Of a stretch of DNA of 64,000 bases, positions 8,374 to 17,464 are shown piece after piece. The DNA is taken from NCBI GenBank assembly GCA_902555585.1, contig CACDSY010000004.1, positions 62,001-126,000 of the forward strand, given 5' to 3'. How positions within the stretch are numbered: the stretch's first letter is position 1; the number at the start of each line of letters is the position of its first letter. The translations under genes and the position numbers were made by a program. The notes beneath the pieces are model-generated. The model had not been told where the DNA came from. It saw nothing but the letters and a program-made list of their open reading frames with translations, and did no database searches. This DNA is from an uncultured Pelagibacteraceae bacterium. GTDB lineage: Bacteria > Pseudomonadota > Alphaproteobacteria > Pelagibacterales > Pelagibacteraceae.

Positions 8374-9267
8374 ATGAAATTAGATAATATTTATCAGGAA
8401 GAAAAGAAAAGTAATTTTGCAAAAGTCTCTGAGATAATAATTACAATGGCCTCAAGACCGTCAGGATTTATTGGTTTAAGTATATTAATTTTCCACGTAA
8501 TTCTTGCATTTATTAGCCCTTATATTGCGCCATATGATTTCAAGGCAATAAACCCAACTTTAATGCTTCAGGCTCCTTCTGCTGAGTATTGGTTTGGAAC
8601 AGATGATCTTGGAAGAGATGTTTTTACTAGAACAATTTTAGGTGGAAGGACAGCTTTAACAATTACTTTTTTTGGATCTTTGATAGCATTACTTTGGGGT
8701 GGTCTATTAGGAATTTTTTGTGGATTAGTTGGAGGAAAAACTGACGATATTGTGATGAGAATTGTTGATGCATTTTTATCTATACCTTGGATATTAGCAA
8801 TGTTGTTAATTGTGTCTTTGTTAGGTACATCAACTGAAGTATTGATACCGGCTTTGGGTTTCTTTTATGGCAAAGGAATTGTGAGAGTAGCAAGAGCCGC
8901 AACCCATGATGTTATTGCGAAAGACTTTATTATATCCGCTAGAGCAAGAGGTCACAGTAATATTTCAATAATATGGCACGAAATAATTCCAAATGTAAGA
9001 GATGCAATTTTGGTTGAAGGTGCAATGAGATGGTCATGGATGCTACTTGGCTTTAGTTCTCTGTCTTTCCTAGGTTTTGGTGTTAGTCCTCCAACTCCAG
9101 ATTGGGGATTGATGATATCAAACGCCAGAGGTTTAATGTCTTTTGCTTATTGGTCAGTAATAGCTCCAATAGTTGGTTTAAGCAGCTTAATAATTGGCAT
9201 CAATTTGACAGCTGATGCTTTTGCTAAAGCATTAGGTATAGATAGATCAACAAAAGCTCCAGTTTAA
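8374..9267 (+). CDS. ABC transporter permease, DppC/OppC type
   Basis: The 297-residue partner permease starts one base after the stop of the DppB-like gene. Seen: a long cytoplasmic N-terminus, the first membrane helix GFIGLSILIFHVILAFISPYI, the family motif APSAEYWFGTDDLGRDVFTR around residues 65-87, and the EAA loop AKDFIISARARGHSNISIIWHEIIPN near 190-215. The C-terminal SFLGFGVSPPTPDWGLMI block is a hallmark of DppC/OppC. It works as a heterodimer with the preceding protein. The tight spacing indicates coordinated translation. Nothing is missing compared with the family. Confidence 0.9.
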   Translation: MKLDNIYQEEKKSNFAKVSEIIITMASRPSGFIGLSILIFHVILAFISPYIAPYDFKAINPTLMLQAPSAEYWFGTDDLGRDVFTRTILGGRTALTITFFGSLIALLWGGLLGIFCGLVGGKTDDIVMRIVDAFLSIPWILAMLLIVSLLGTSTEVLIPALGFFYGKGIVRVARAATHDVIAKDFIISARARGHSNISIIWHEIIPNVRDAILVEGAMRWSWMLLGFSSLSFLGFGVSPPTPDWGLMISNARGLMSFAYWSVIAPIVGLSSLIIGINLTADAFAKALGIDRSTKAPV

Positions 9268-9269
9268 AA

Positions 9270-11297
9270 ATGACTGAAATAATTCAAAAAGTAAAAAATT
9301 TATCCATTGGATTTAAGAGTAAAAAAGGTGAAGAGATTTTAATACTTAGAAACATAAGTACAAACATTAAAAAAGGTGAAACCGTTGGTATTGTTGGAGA
9401 ATCTGGATCTGGAAAAAGTACTCTCGCACTAGCAATGATGGGGTATGTTAAACATGGTCTCTATACTATTGGTGGAGAATGTGAATTTAATTCCTCAAAT
9501 CTTTTAAAAATGAAAAATAGGGATTTGGAAAAAATCAGAGGTAGAAAAATTGCAATGATACCACAAAATGCTGGACAGGCTTTAACACCAAATTTAAAAA
9601 TAGGTTATCAAATTGATGAAGCATTACAATTGCATTCTGATCTAAAGGAGGAGGAAAGAGAACAAAAAATTTCAGAATTGTTAAATAAAGTGAGACTTCC
9701 CTCACCTGAAACAATTGCTCTAAGATATCCTCATGAACTTTCAGGAGGACAACAACAGAGAGTTGCTGTTGCTATGGCATTAGCGGGAACTCCTGACCTT
9801 CTACTATTGGATGAGCCTACAACTGGCTTAGATGTAACAACACAAGCTCACGTGTTAGAACTTCTTAACTTCATTGCGAAAGACACAGGAACATCAATGG
9901 TTTATGTAAGCCATGACTTAGGAGCAATAGCTCAAGTAAGTGACCGTATTATTGTAATGTACTCTGGTGAAATAGTTTTAGAGGGACCCTCTCGAGATAT
10001 TCTTAAAAAACCAATTCATCCATATACCTATGGTTTGCTTAAATCTATACCAAAATTATCACTTGCAGGACTTCCACAATCAATGCCTGGTAGCCAGCCT
10101 CAACCTGGAACAATGCATAGAGGCTGTAGTTTCTTTGATAGGTGTGATTTTTCAGATGAAAAATGTAAAAGTAACTCTCCTCAACTTGAGTACTTAGAGG
10201 AATTAAACACTAGTGTTAGATGTTTTAATCATAAGAGTTTAATTAATGACAGTAAGGTTAATCAAACTGTTAATAAAATTAAGACGAGTTTGAAGGATAA
10301 AGAAATATTAAATATTTCAGAAGTTTCAATAAGTTACGCTAAGCAAAATCTTTTAGATCAAGTGTTAAATAGAATTTCTGATGATAACCCAACTGTTAAA
10401 GATATTAATATTAATATTAAGAAGGGTGAAACTATAGCTCTAGTTGGAGAGTCAGGTAGTGGAAAATCAACAATTCTCAAATCTATTGCTGGGTTACTCA
10501 GAACCAAAGGAGGAGTAATAAAATTTGATCAAAAAAGAAACTTATCGTCTGACCTCAAAGAGAGAGATCCTAATGATTTAAGAATTATTCAATTAATTTT
10601 TCAAAATCCAGATGAGTCTTTAAATCCAAACCATACTGTTGAAGAAATAATAGCACAACCATTAAAGTTATATTTTGGTTTAAAGGGTGAAGAATTAAAA
10701 AAAAATATTAAAGAGCTATTACAAAAAGTAAGACTGGGTGAATTTTATATGTCTAGGTACCCTAGACAATTATCTGGAGGTGAAAAACAGAGAGTTGCGG
10801 TTGCAAGAGCTTTTGCTGCTAAACCAGATATAATATTATGTGATGAGGTAACATCTGCGTTAGACGTATCAGTTCAGGCGGCCGTATTAAATTTGTTACA
10901 ACAACTTAAAGAAGATTTTGGGACTACATATATATTTGTTTCACATGATTTAGCTGTCGTAAGAGCTATAAGTGATAGAGTTGCTGTTCTTTATCAAGGA
11001 AGATTGTGTGAAGTGGGACCATCAAAAGATGTTTATCAATTTCCATCACACCCTTACACAGAGGTTTTATTAGGAGCGGTGTTAGAACCAGATCCAGATA
11101 TCAAACCAAAATTAGTTGCTGAAGATATCGTAGAAGAAAAGCCACCTCAAAAAGGGTGTAGTTTTCAGGGGAGATGTTCAAGAATATTAGGTGATATTTG
11201 TAAAAATGAGATACCACCATGGCAAATAACTAACAGTGGAAACTCTATCAGATGCCACATACCATTAAAAGAATTACAAAAAGACCAGATTAATTAA
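9270..11297 (+). CDS. Fused double ATPase of the Dpp/Opp-type importer (DppD-DppF fusion)
   Basis: The 675-residue protein contains two complete ABC ATPase domains in one chain. The first has Walker A GESGSGKST (about residue 47), signature LSGGQQQRVAVAMAL and Walker B LLLLDEPTTGLD. The second has Walker A GESGSGKST (about residue 395), signature LSGGEKQRVAVARAF and Walker B IILCDEVTSALD. Each half ends in the oligopeptide-ABC C-terminal domain with Cys-rich GCSFFDRCDF and GCSFQGRCSRI, so both the DppD and the DppF parts are full length. The gene follows dppC-like by two bases. Because no separate ATPase gene is present, the fusion supplies both nucleotide-binding sites of the importer that starts at 5845. 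Similar fusions occur in many proteobacteria. Confidence 0.92.
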   Translation: MTEIIQKVKNLSIGFKSKKGEEILILRNISTNIKKGETVGIVGESGSGKSTLALAMMGYVKHGLYTIGGECEFNSSNLLKMKNRDLEKIRGRKIAMIPQNAGQALTPNLKIGYQIDEALQLHSDLKEEEREQKISELLNKVRLPSPETIALRYPHELSGGQQQRVAVAMALAGTPDLLLLDEPTTGLDVTTQAHVLELLNFIAKDTGTSMVYVSHDLGAIAQVSDRIIVMYSGEIVLEGPSRDILKKPIHPYTYGLLKSIPKLSLAGLPQSMPGSQPQPGTMHRGCSFFDRCDFSDEKCKSNSPQLEYLEELNTSVRCFNHKSLINDSKVNQTVNKIKTSLKDKEILNISEVSISYAKQNLLDQVLNRISDDNPTVKDININIKKGETIALVGESGSGKSTILKSIAGLLRTKGGVIKFDQKRNLSSDLKERDPNDLRIIQLIFQNPDESLNPNHTVEEIIAQPLKLYFGLKGEELKKNIKELLQKVRLGEFYMSRYPRQLSGGEKQRVAVARAFAAKPDIILCDEVTSALDVSVQAAVLNLLQQLKEDFGTTYIFVSHDLAVVRAISDRVAVLYQGRLCEVGPSKDVYQFPSHPYTEVLLGAVLEPDPDIKPKLVAEDIVEEKPPQKGCSFQGRCSRILGDICKNEIPPWQITNSGNSIRCHIPLKELQKDQIN

Positions 11298-11353
11298 AAT
11301 TTTATATTTATTATTTTAACTTTGCATTCAAGTATGTTTAAATAGTTTTATAG

Positions 11354-11917
11354 ATGAAAAATAATTCGACTTTGATTAAAAATTTACTATCAGATTTTAG
11401 AATAAATATCTATTTTCAGAATATTTCTTTGATGATAATAGGTACACTTATCCTAGCTTTTTCGTCAAAAGTTCAAGTTCCATTTTGGCCAGTTCCAATG
11501 ACAATGCAAACTTTTGCAGTTTTTATCATCGGAATGACATTCGGTTCAAAGTTAGCGTTTTTTACACTCATATTATATCTCTTCGAAGGAGCTATTGGAC
11601 TTCCAGTTTTTGCAAAAGGCGGTGGATTACTTTATTTAACAGGTCCAACAGCTGGCTATCTTTATGGAATGACTATTGCAGCTGGTGTTGTAGGCTATTT
11701 AGCAGAAAGAAATTTTAACAACTCTTATATTAAAAGTTTATTTTCTCTTTTGATAGCAACTTCTATTATTTTTATTTTTGGGGTGGGTTATTTGGGCTCA
11801 GTTATCGGTTATGAAAAGGCTTTAGCTGGCGGTCTATATCCTTTTTTACCAAGTGAATTATTCAAAATTGCTCTAGCAGTGGCAATAATTCCATCAATTA
11901 CAAAAATAATTAAATAA
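11354..11917 (+). CDS. bioY: BioY-type biotin uptake protein (ECF S component)
   Basis: The 187-residue protein is highly hydrophobic, with five to six membrane segments. It contains the BioY hallmarks VPFWPVPMTMQTFAVFIIGMTFGSKLA, YLFEGAIGLPVFAKGGGL and TGPTAGYLYGM. BioY binds and imports biotin, either alone or with an energy-coupling module shared with other transporters. No bioM or bioN gene is adjacent, so a shared or absent energising module is implied. The gene lies 56 bases after the ABC ATPase gene on the same strand and has no visible terminator before it. Confidence 0.85.
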   Translation: MKNNSTLIKNLLSDFRINIYFQNISLMIIGTLILAFSSKVQVPFWPVPMTMQTFAVFIIGMTFGSKLAFFTLILYLFEGAIGLPVFAKGGGLLYLTGPTAGYLYGMTIAAGVVGYLAERNFNNSYIKSLFSLLIATSIIFIFGVGYLGSVIGYEKALAGGLYPFLPSELFKIALAVAIIPSITKIIK

Positions 11918-11945
11918 TAATATTAAAATTTATAATGGCTTTAAG

Positions 11946-11974
11946 TTGCTCTTGAATAAGATATTCATTATAAG
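11946..11974 (+). promoter_or_regulatory. Candidate promoter for the FadN-like gene
   Basis: TTGCTC at 11946-11951 and TATAAG at 11969-11974 are separated by exactly 17 bases. The -10 matches five of six consensus bases, the -35 only three of six. Transcription would start close to 11981, leaving a very short leader before the ATG at 11989. This is a pattern match only. Confidence 0.35.
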
Positions 11975-11988
11975 TTTTAATTCTCATT

Positions 11989-14211
11989 ATGAAAATTAAT
12001 AAAGTAGTAGTTATAGGGTCAGGTACAATGGGTAGTGGAATAGCTGCTCAATTATGTAATGCAAATGTTCCAGTAACATTGTTAGACTTAACCACTGAAA
12101 TTTCTGAAAAAGCTAGAGAAAGAATTTTAAAGTCTAGACCTCCTTTATTAATAGATAAGTCAAAAATAAATAATATTAATATTGGAAATATAAATGATAA
12201 TTTTAATGAAGTCGGCGAAGCAGACTGGATAGTTGAAGCTGTCGTTGAGAGAATTGATATTAAACATAATATTTATGAAAAAATTTTTAAAGAAAGAAAG
12301 AAAGGATCAATAGTTTCTTCAAATACATCCTCTATTCCAATTAAAGTTCTTTCAGAAAAACTTTCAGATGAAGAAAAAAAAGATTTTTGTATAACTCACT
12401 TCTTTAATCCAGTCAGATATATGGATTTGTTAGAAATTGTAAAAAATGAGAATAATGATTTAGATCAAATAAACTCACTTAAAAGTTTTTGTGAAAAAGA
12501 TTTAGGAAAAGGAGCATTAATTTGTAATGATACCCCAGGATTTTTAGGAAATAGAATTGGTGTCTATGCTATGCAGGTGGCCATGACTGAAGCTTTTAAA
12601 ATGAAATTAACAATTGAAGAAGCTGACGCCGTTTTTGGGAGACCAATGGGAATACCTAAAACAGGTGTATTTGGACTCTATGATTTAATTGGAATTGACT
12701 TGATGGCCGATGTTTTAAAAAGTTTTATAAAAGAACTTCCAGAAACTGACGACTTTCAAATTGTAGCAAAAGAAATACCATTAATTAAAAAACTTATAGA
12801 AACTGGGTACACTGGAAGAAAAGGAAAAGGTGGTTTCTATAGAATGAATAAGTCTGATAATAAAAAAATTCTAGAGGGTATAAACTTAGAAACAGGTGAA
12901 TATTCACTATCTAAAAAGTTCAATTTAGGATCAGAAAAAATGGATATTGTTGGTCTTATAAACAGAAAAGATAAATATGGTGAATACGCTTGGTCTGTAA
13001 TTTCAAAAATTATAAAATATGCTTCATCTTTAGTTCCAGGTATTACAGATAAATTTAATGATATCGATGAAGCAATGAGATTAGGGTTTAATTGGTCTAA
13101 GGGACCTTTTGAAATGTTAAAAGAAATCGGTGTTAAGGATTTTTTTGAGAGAATAGATACATTTGAAAATAATAAGTTTCTTGAAAACTTATCTCAAAGT
13201 AAAGACGAAAACTTTTATGGTGAAAGACAACAATACACTGATTTAGAAACTTTAGGAAAAATAAAACCAAAGGCAATTAAGTTAGATAAAAATAACTCTG
13301 CTGAAACCTATAGATTTGACAATTTTAATATTGTTGAATTCACAACTAAGGCTAATGCTTTAGATTATGACTCGATGGATAGCCTAAAAAATGCAACTGA
13401 CAAACCTTTAATAATAATAAATGAAGCAATGCAATTTTCAGCAGGTGTAAACTTGTCTTACACAATGGATTTTGCAGAAAAAGGAGATTTTAAATCTATT
13501 GAAAAATTTGTAAAATATTTTCAAGAGACCTGCAAACATTTAAAATATTCTAAATATCCAGTTGTATCAGCGCCATCAGGATTGGCGTTGGGTGGAGGTT
13601 TTGAGGTTTTATGTCAAAGTAACTTTGTTGCATCCCATACCAATATTGTAGTTGGCTTAGTTGAGGTTATGGTTGGATTAATTCCAGCAGGTGGAGGATG
13701 TAAAGAAATGCTTTGGAGATGGTCTCAAACTGAAGAAGCAAAAAATGATCCTGATTATGCTCCTTTAAAAGTATTTGATATTATTGGATATGCTAAAACT
13801 GCAACTTCACCAATTGAAGCTGAACCATTAAAATATTTAAGACCAGAGGACAAAAAAATAATGAGTAGAAATAGTTTATTGCAGGTTTCTAAAGAGATAA
13901 TTCAAAATAATAAAGATTTTTTTCCTCCAGAGGAATGTACATTTAAACTGTCAGGAAAAAGTGTTTATGACAAAATGGTGAAAATATTAGAAAAATTATA
14001 TAATGAAAAAATTATTCTTGATCACGGAATGGAAGTTGGAAAAGAACTAGCAAAAGTACTAAGTGGTGGAGATACTTCTTTAGAGAATACTTTATCAGAG
14101 GATGATTTATATAAATTAGAATTAGATGCATTTATGAAGTTAATAGAGACAGGAAAAACTCAAGATAGAATTAAACATACATTGAAAACTGGCAAACCTT
14201 TGGTAAACTAG
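11989..14211 (+). CDS. 3-hydroxyacyl-CoA dehydrogenase / enoyl-CoA hydratase bifunctional protein, FadN-like domain order
   Basis: The 740-residue protein carries two activities of fatty-acid beta-oxidation. The dehydrogenase comes first: an NAD-binding GSGTMGSGIAAQ at residues 9-20, the catalytic His in THFFNPVRYMDLLEIV (about 138), and the 3HCDH C-terminal halves. The crotonase domain comes last, with SGLALGGGFEVL and VEVMVGLIPAGGGCKEML (about 530-575), where the expected Glu residues are visible. This is the reverse of FadB and FadJ and matches the order in FadN of Bacillus. No thiolase or acyl-CoA dehydrogenase gene is adjacent. The gene is probably cotranscribed with the small membrane protein and aldehyde dehydrogenase genes that follow. 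A specialised short- or branched-chain acyl-CoA substrate is possible. Confidence 0.88.
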   Translation: MKINKVVVIGSGTMGSGIAAQLCNANVPVTLLDLTTEISEKARERILKSRPPLLIDKSKINNINIGNINDNFNEVGEADWIVEAVVERIDIKHNIYEKIFKERKKGSIVSSNTSSIPIKVLSEKLSDEEKKDFCITHFFNPVRYMDLLEIVKNENNDLDQINSLKSFCEKDLGKGALICNDTPGFLGNRIGVYAMQVAMTEAFKMKLTIEEADAVFGRPMGIPKTGVFGLYDLIGIDLMADVLKSFIKELPETDDFQIVAKEIPLIKKLIETGYTGRKGKGGFYRMNKSDNKKILEGINLETGEYSLSKKFNLGSEKMDIVGLINRKDKYGEYAWSVISKIIKYASSLVPGITDKFNDIDEAMRLGFNWSKGPFEMLKEIGVKDFFERIDTFENNKFLENLSQSKDENFYGERQQYTDLETLGKIKPKAIKLDKNNSAETYRFDNFNIVEFTTKANALDYDSMDSLKNATDKPLIIINEAMQFSAGVNLSYTMDFAEKGDFKSIEKFVKYFQETCKHLKYSKYPVVSAPSGLALGGGFEVLCQSNFVASHTNIVVGLVEVMVGLIPAGGGCKEMLWRWSQTEEAKNDPDYAPLKVFDIIGYAKTATSPIEAEPLKYLRPEDKKIMSRNSLLQVSKEIIQNNKDFFPPEECTFKLSGKSVYDKMVKILEKLYNEKIILDHGMEVGKELAKVLSGGDTSLENTLSEDDLYKLELDAFMKLIETGKTQDRIKHTLKTGKPLVN

Positions 14212-14215
14212 AATC

Positions 14216-14437
14216 ATGGCGAATAGACCAACAAAAAAACAAGCAGATAATGCAACAAAGATCTTAATTTCTTGGAAGAAAAAAATGCCATTTTATTATG
14301 CTGTAGCTATTATAATTGCTTTAATAATAATTCTAGTTTCTTCAAATTCGAATAAGGAGCTTTCTATGCATCAAAAAAATTTCAATGATTTTAAAAAAGC
14401 AGCAGAATTTATCCATAGAAATAGCTCGAAAAATTGA
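14216..14437 (+). CDS. Small single-pass membrane protein of unknown function
   Basis: The 73-residue protein is basic at the N-terminus (NRPTKKQADNATK), has one membrane helix at about residues 27-43 (YYAVAIIIALIIILVSS), and a polar C-terminal tail. I do not recognise a family. The start ATG lies four bases after the stop of the FadN-like gene and the aldehyde dehydrogenase gene begins 40 bases further on, so it is probably translated as part of that operon. The coding frame has the same A/T-rich codon use as its neighbours. Confidence 0.6.
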   Translation: MANRPTKKQADNATKILISWKKKMPFYYAVAIIIALIIILVSSNSNKELSMHQKNFNDFKKAAEFIHRNSSKN

Positions 14438-14477
14438 AAGATAAAAATTAAAAGTCAAAGAATATGTAGCTTAATAT

Positions 14478-15911
14478 ATGTTAGAAAAAAGAAATTTTTA
14501 TATAAATGGTAAATGGGTAGAACCAAAAAATTCTAAAGAAATTCAAGTAATAAATCCGGCTACAGAAAAAAGTTGCGCAGTTATTGCACTCGGTGGAAAA
14601 GAAGACGTTGATGATGCAGTGTTAGCCGCAAAAACTGCTTTTCAAACCTGGGGTTTCACAAAAAAAGAGGAGCGGATTGAACTATTAGAAAAGTTTTATG
14701 AGTTATATAAAAAAAGATGGAATGACACTACTGAGGCAATAATGATGGAAATGGGTGCTCCAAAAGATTTTGCATCAAAACTACAAACTGGTACAGGAGC
14801 AAGTCATACGAAATCATTTATAAAGTATCTTAAAGCTTTTGATTTTGAAAAACCTTTAGGAGATCATGCGCAAGATCAGAGAATTATTTATGAACCCAAA
14901 GGAGTTTGTGTATTAATTACACCCTGGAATTGGCCAATGAATCAAGTTTGTTTAAAAGTAATCCCAGCTTTAGCAGCAGGATGCACCATGATCTTAAAAC
15001 CTTCTGAGCTAGCACCTTTATCATCAATGATACTTGCAGAACTTATTGATGAGGCAGGTTTTCCAAAAGGTGTATTTAATTTAGTTAATGGAGATGGGGA
15101 AACTACAGGTAATGCACTGACCAGTCATAAAGATGTAAATATGATATCTTTTACTGGTTCAACAAGAGCAGGAGCTCTAATTTCTCAAAACGCGGCAAAA
15201 GACTTTAAAAGAGTAAGCCTTGAATTAGGTGGAAAAGGAGCAAATATTATTTTTAAAGATGCAGACTCTGAGGCAATTGAAAGAGGAGCTGCACGATGTT
15301 TTAGAAATTCAGGCCAATCATGTAATGCACCTACAAGAATGCTCGTAGAAAAATCAATCTATCATGATGCAGTTAACAGATTAAAAAAATTTGCTAATGG
15401 ATATAAAGTTGATATTCCCCAAAAAGAAGGAGATCACATTGGTCCAGTAATATCTGAAACACAATATAATAAAATTCAAGGTTTAATTAAAAAGGGTATA
15501 GATGAAGGTGCTAATTTAATAGCAGGAGGACCTGGAAAACCTGAAGGTTTTGAAGATGGTTATTATGTGAAGCCAACTGTTTTTGCTGATGTAAATAATA
15601 ACATGGAAATTGCCAGAACTGAGATTTTTGGTCCAGTATTATCAGTAATTCCATTTGAAACAGAAGAAGAGGCAATTGAAATCGCAAATGATACTCCTTA
15701 TGGTCTGACAAACTATATTCAAACTGAAGATCAAGAAAAAGTTAAAAGGGTTGCAAGAAAACTTAGATCTGGGATGATAGTTGCTAATACAGCTTCACTA
15801 GCTGTAGATGCTCCATTTGGAGGATTTAAACACTCTGGGATAGGAAGAGAAGGTGGAAAAGAAGGTTTATTAGAATTTTTAGAAGTAAAATCTATTGGTG
15901 GTTGGAATTAA
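14478..15911 (+). CDS. NAD(P)-dependent aldehyde dehydrogenase
   Basis: The 477-residue protein is a full-length aldehyde dehydrogenase. Seen: TPWNWPMNQVCLKVIPALAAGCTMILKPSE (about 150-180), the cofactor loop FTGSTRAGALI, the general base in LELGGKGANI (about 250), and the catalytic Cys in NSGQSCNAPTRM (about 284). EIFGPVLSVIPF and FGGFKHSGIGREGG are also present. It oxidises an aldehyde to a carboxylate; the closest resemblance by motif is to the broad-substrate group rather than to acylating enzymes. Its operon partner is a beta-oxidation enzyme. The 3' end overlaps the convergent M20 deacylase gene by four bases, leaving no space for a terminator. Confidence 0.88.
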   Translation: MLEKRNFYINGKWVEPKNSKEIQVINPATEKSCAVIALGGKEDVDDAVLAAKTAFQTWGFTKKEERIELLEKFYELYKKRWNDTTEAIMMEMGAPKDFASKLQTGTGASHTKSFIKYLKAFDFEKPLGDHAQDQRIIYEPKGVCVLITPWNWPMNQVCLKVIPALAAGCTMILKPSELAPLSSMILAELIDEAGFPKGVFNLVNGDGETTGNALTSHKDVNMISFTGSTRAGALISQNAAKDFKRVSLELGGKGANIIFKDADSEAIERGAARCFRNSGQSCNAPTRMLVEKSIYHDAVNRLKKFANGYKVDIPQKEGDHIGPVISETQYNKIQGLIKKGIDEGANLIAGGPGKPEGFEDGYYVKPTVFADVNNNMEIARTEIFGPVLSVIPFETEEEAIEIANDTPYGLTNYIQTEDQEKVKRVARKLRSGMIVANTASLAVDAPFGGFKHSGIGREGGKEGLLEFLEVKSIGGWN

Positions 15912-17095
15912 TTTAAAGATTTATTTTTAATACCATCTAAAAAACTAATACATTTTTTAATTTCAGATAGTTTTATAAATTCATCAATCTTATGAGCTTG
16001 CTTTATAGATCCTGGCCCACATACAACTGTACTAATTCCAATCTCCTGAAATAGTCCTGCTTCTGTTCCAAAAGAAACTACATCTCTAGAATTATCTCCA
16101 GTAATACTCGAAACAAATTCGCATGCTTCTGAGTTAGGGACTCTATCGAAACCAGTAATTTCACCAATTATAGTTTTTTTTATGGAAGATTTTGGATAAA
16201 TTTTTTGCATTTCTGGTAAAAGAATTTCATTTGTAAATTTATCTATTTCGTTATTTAAGAAAATTCCATCTTCTTTAACTACAGGTCTTGTCTCCCAGTT
16301 TACATGGCATTTATCAGCAATGACGTTGTGTGCTATACCACCAAAAATTCCACCGATTTGTAAAGTTGAATAAGGTGGTTCAAAGATCGAGTCTTTTAAT
16401 TGTCTAGATTTCAGATTTTCTTTTAATTCTAATAGTTTATTCACATATCTTGCAGCAAATTCAACTGCACTCACACCTTTTTCGGGTTGTGAACTATGTC
16501 CTGCAAGACCTTCAAAATATGTTGTGTATTCATAACATCCTTTGTGTGCATCTATTATTTTCATATTGGTTGGTTCACCCACTATGCAAATACAATCATG
16601 AATTTCTCTTTTTTTTAATTCTTTGATTAAAATAGGTGCACCTATGCAAGCAGTTTCCTCGTCAAACGTAAATGAAAAATGAATATCTCTGTCTAAATTT
16701 GAAGAAGAAAAAATAGGTGCGTATGCTAATGCACATGCTATAAATCCTTTCATATCACACGAGCCTCTACCAAATAATTTGTCATCTTTGATTGTTGCAT
16801 CAAAAGGATCTGTTGCCCATCCTTTAGAAACTGGAACAACATCAGTATGTCCAGATAAAATTATTGGTTTTTTTTTACTCTTTTTTTTAGCTTTTATAGT
16901 TGAAAATAGATTTACTCTTTTTTCTTCTTCATCATATGTTCTAAATGATACCGCACCCAATGAATTTAAAATTTTATCGCAATAGTCAATTAGTTGAGTA
17001 TTGTTTTCACCAGAAACAGTTTTAAAAGCAATTAAATCTTTTAGTATCGTAATAGAATTACTATATATTTCTTCTAAATTATTTCCTGTACTCAT
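15908..17095 (-). CDS. argE: M20 family deacylase, acetylornithine deacetylase (ArgE) type
   Basis: The 395-residue zinc hydrolase shows the M20 metal ligands in order: SGHTDVVPVSKGW (first His and Asp), GRGSCDMKGFIA (bridging Asp), TFDEETACIGA (catalytic Glu and ligand Glu), GEPTNMKI, and a C-terminal GPGSIKQAHKIDEF His. The dimerisation domain contains FEGLAGHSSQPEKG. ArgE removes the acetyl group from N-acetylornithine in arginine synthesis; related deacylases act on other N-acyl amino acids, so the symbol is by best resemblance. The gene stands alone on the minus strand between two plus-strand operons. Only 25 bases separate its start from csaA, so the two divergent promoters must overlap or lie inside coding sequence. 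Confidence 0.75.
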   Translation of the reverse strand: MSTGNNLEEIYSNSITILKDLIAFKTVSGENNTQLIDYCDKILNSLGAVSFRTYDEEEKRVNLFSTIKAKKKSKKKPIILSGHTDVVPVSKGWATDPFDATIKDDKLFGRGSCDMKGFIACALAYAPIFSSSNLDRDIHFSFTFDEETACIGAPILIKELKKREIHDCICIVGEPTNMKIIDAHKGCYEYTTYFEGLAGHSSQPEKGVSAVEFAARYVNKLLELKENLKSRQLKDSIFEPPYSTLQIGGIFGGIAHNVIADKCHVNWETRPVVKEDGIFLNNEIDKFTNEILLPEMQKIYPKSSIKKTIIGEITGFDRVPNSEACEFVSSITGDNSRDVVSFGTEAGLFQEIGISTVVCGPGSIKQAHKIDEFIKLSEIKKCISFLDGIKNKSLN

Positions 17096-17120
17096 TTATT
17101 TTTAATTATATATTAAATTT

Positions 17121-17462
17121 ATGAAAGAACAAATAACCTACGACATTTATGACAAAGTAGATATCAGAGTAGGAACAGTAATATCGGTAAAAAAAAATGA
17201 AAAAGCAAGGAAACCATCTCTTGTTGTTGAGGTTGACTTTGGGAAAGATATAGGAATTAAGCAATCATCAGCACAGATAACTCACTATTATAATGAGGAA
17301 AATCTAGTTGGAAAACAAGTCATTGGCATATGTAACTTTCCTGAAAAAAATATAGCAGGTATTGTCTCTCAGGTTTTAATACTTGGTTCTATAGATGAGA
17401 AAGGCAAAGTTGTTCTTGTTCACCCATCCCAAAAAGTAGAAAATGGTTTGCCTGTAGCATAA
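17121..17462 (+). CDS. csaA: CsaA-type tRNA-binding domain protein
   Basis: The 113-residue protein is a single OB-fold tRNA-binding domain of the CsaA/Arc1p type: VDIRVGTVISVKKNEKARKPSLVVEVDFG at the N-terminus, QVIGICNFPEKNIAGIVSQVLILG in the middle and PVA at the end. CsaA is a small dimeric protein proposed to act as an export-related chaperone or tRNA-binding factor. The gene starts 25 bases from a divergent gene. It is followed two bases later by a LysE-type exporter gene and then aconitase, so the three are probably one transcript. Confidence 0.85.
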   Translation: MKEQITYDIYDKVDIRVGTVISVKKNEKARKPSLVVEVDFGKDIGIKQSSAQITHYYNEENLVGKQVIGICNFPEKNIAGIVSQVLILGSIDEKGKVVLVHPSQKVENGLPVA

Positions 17463-17464
17463 AA

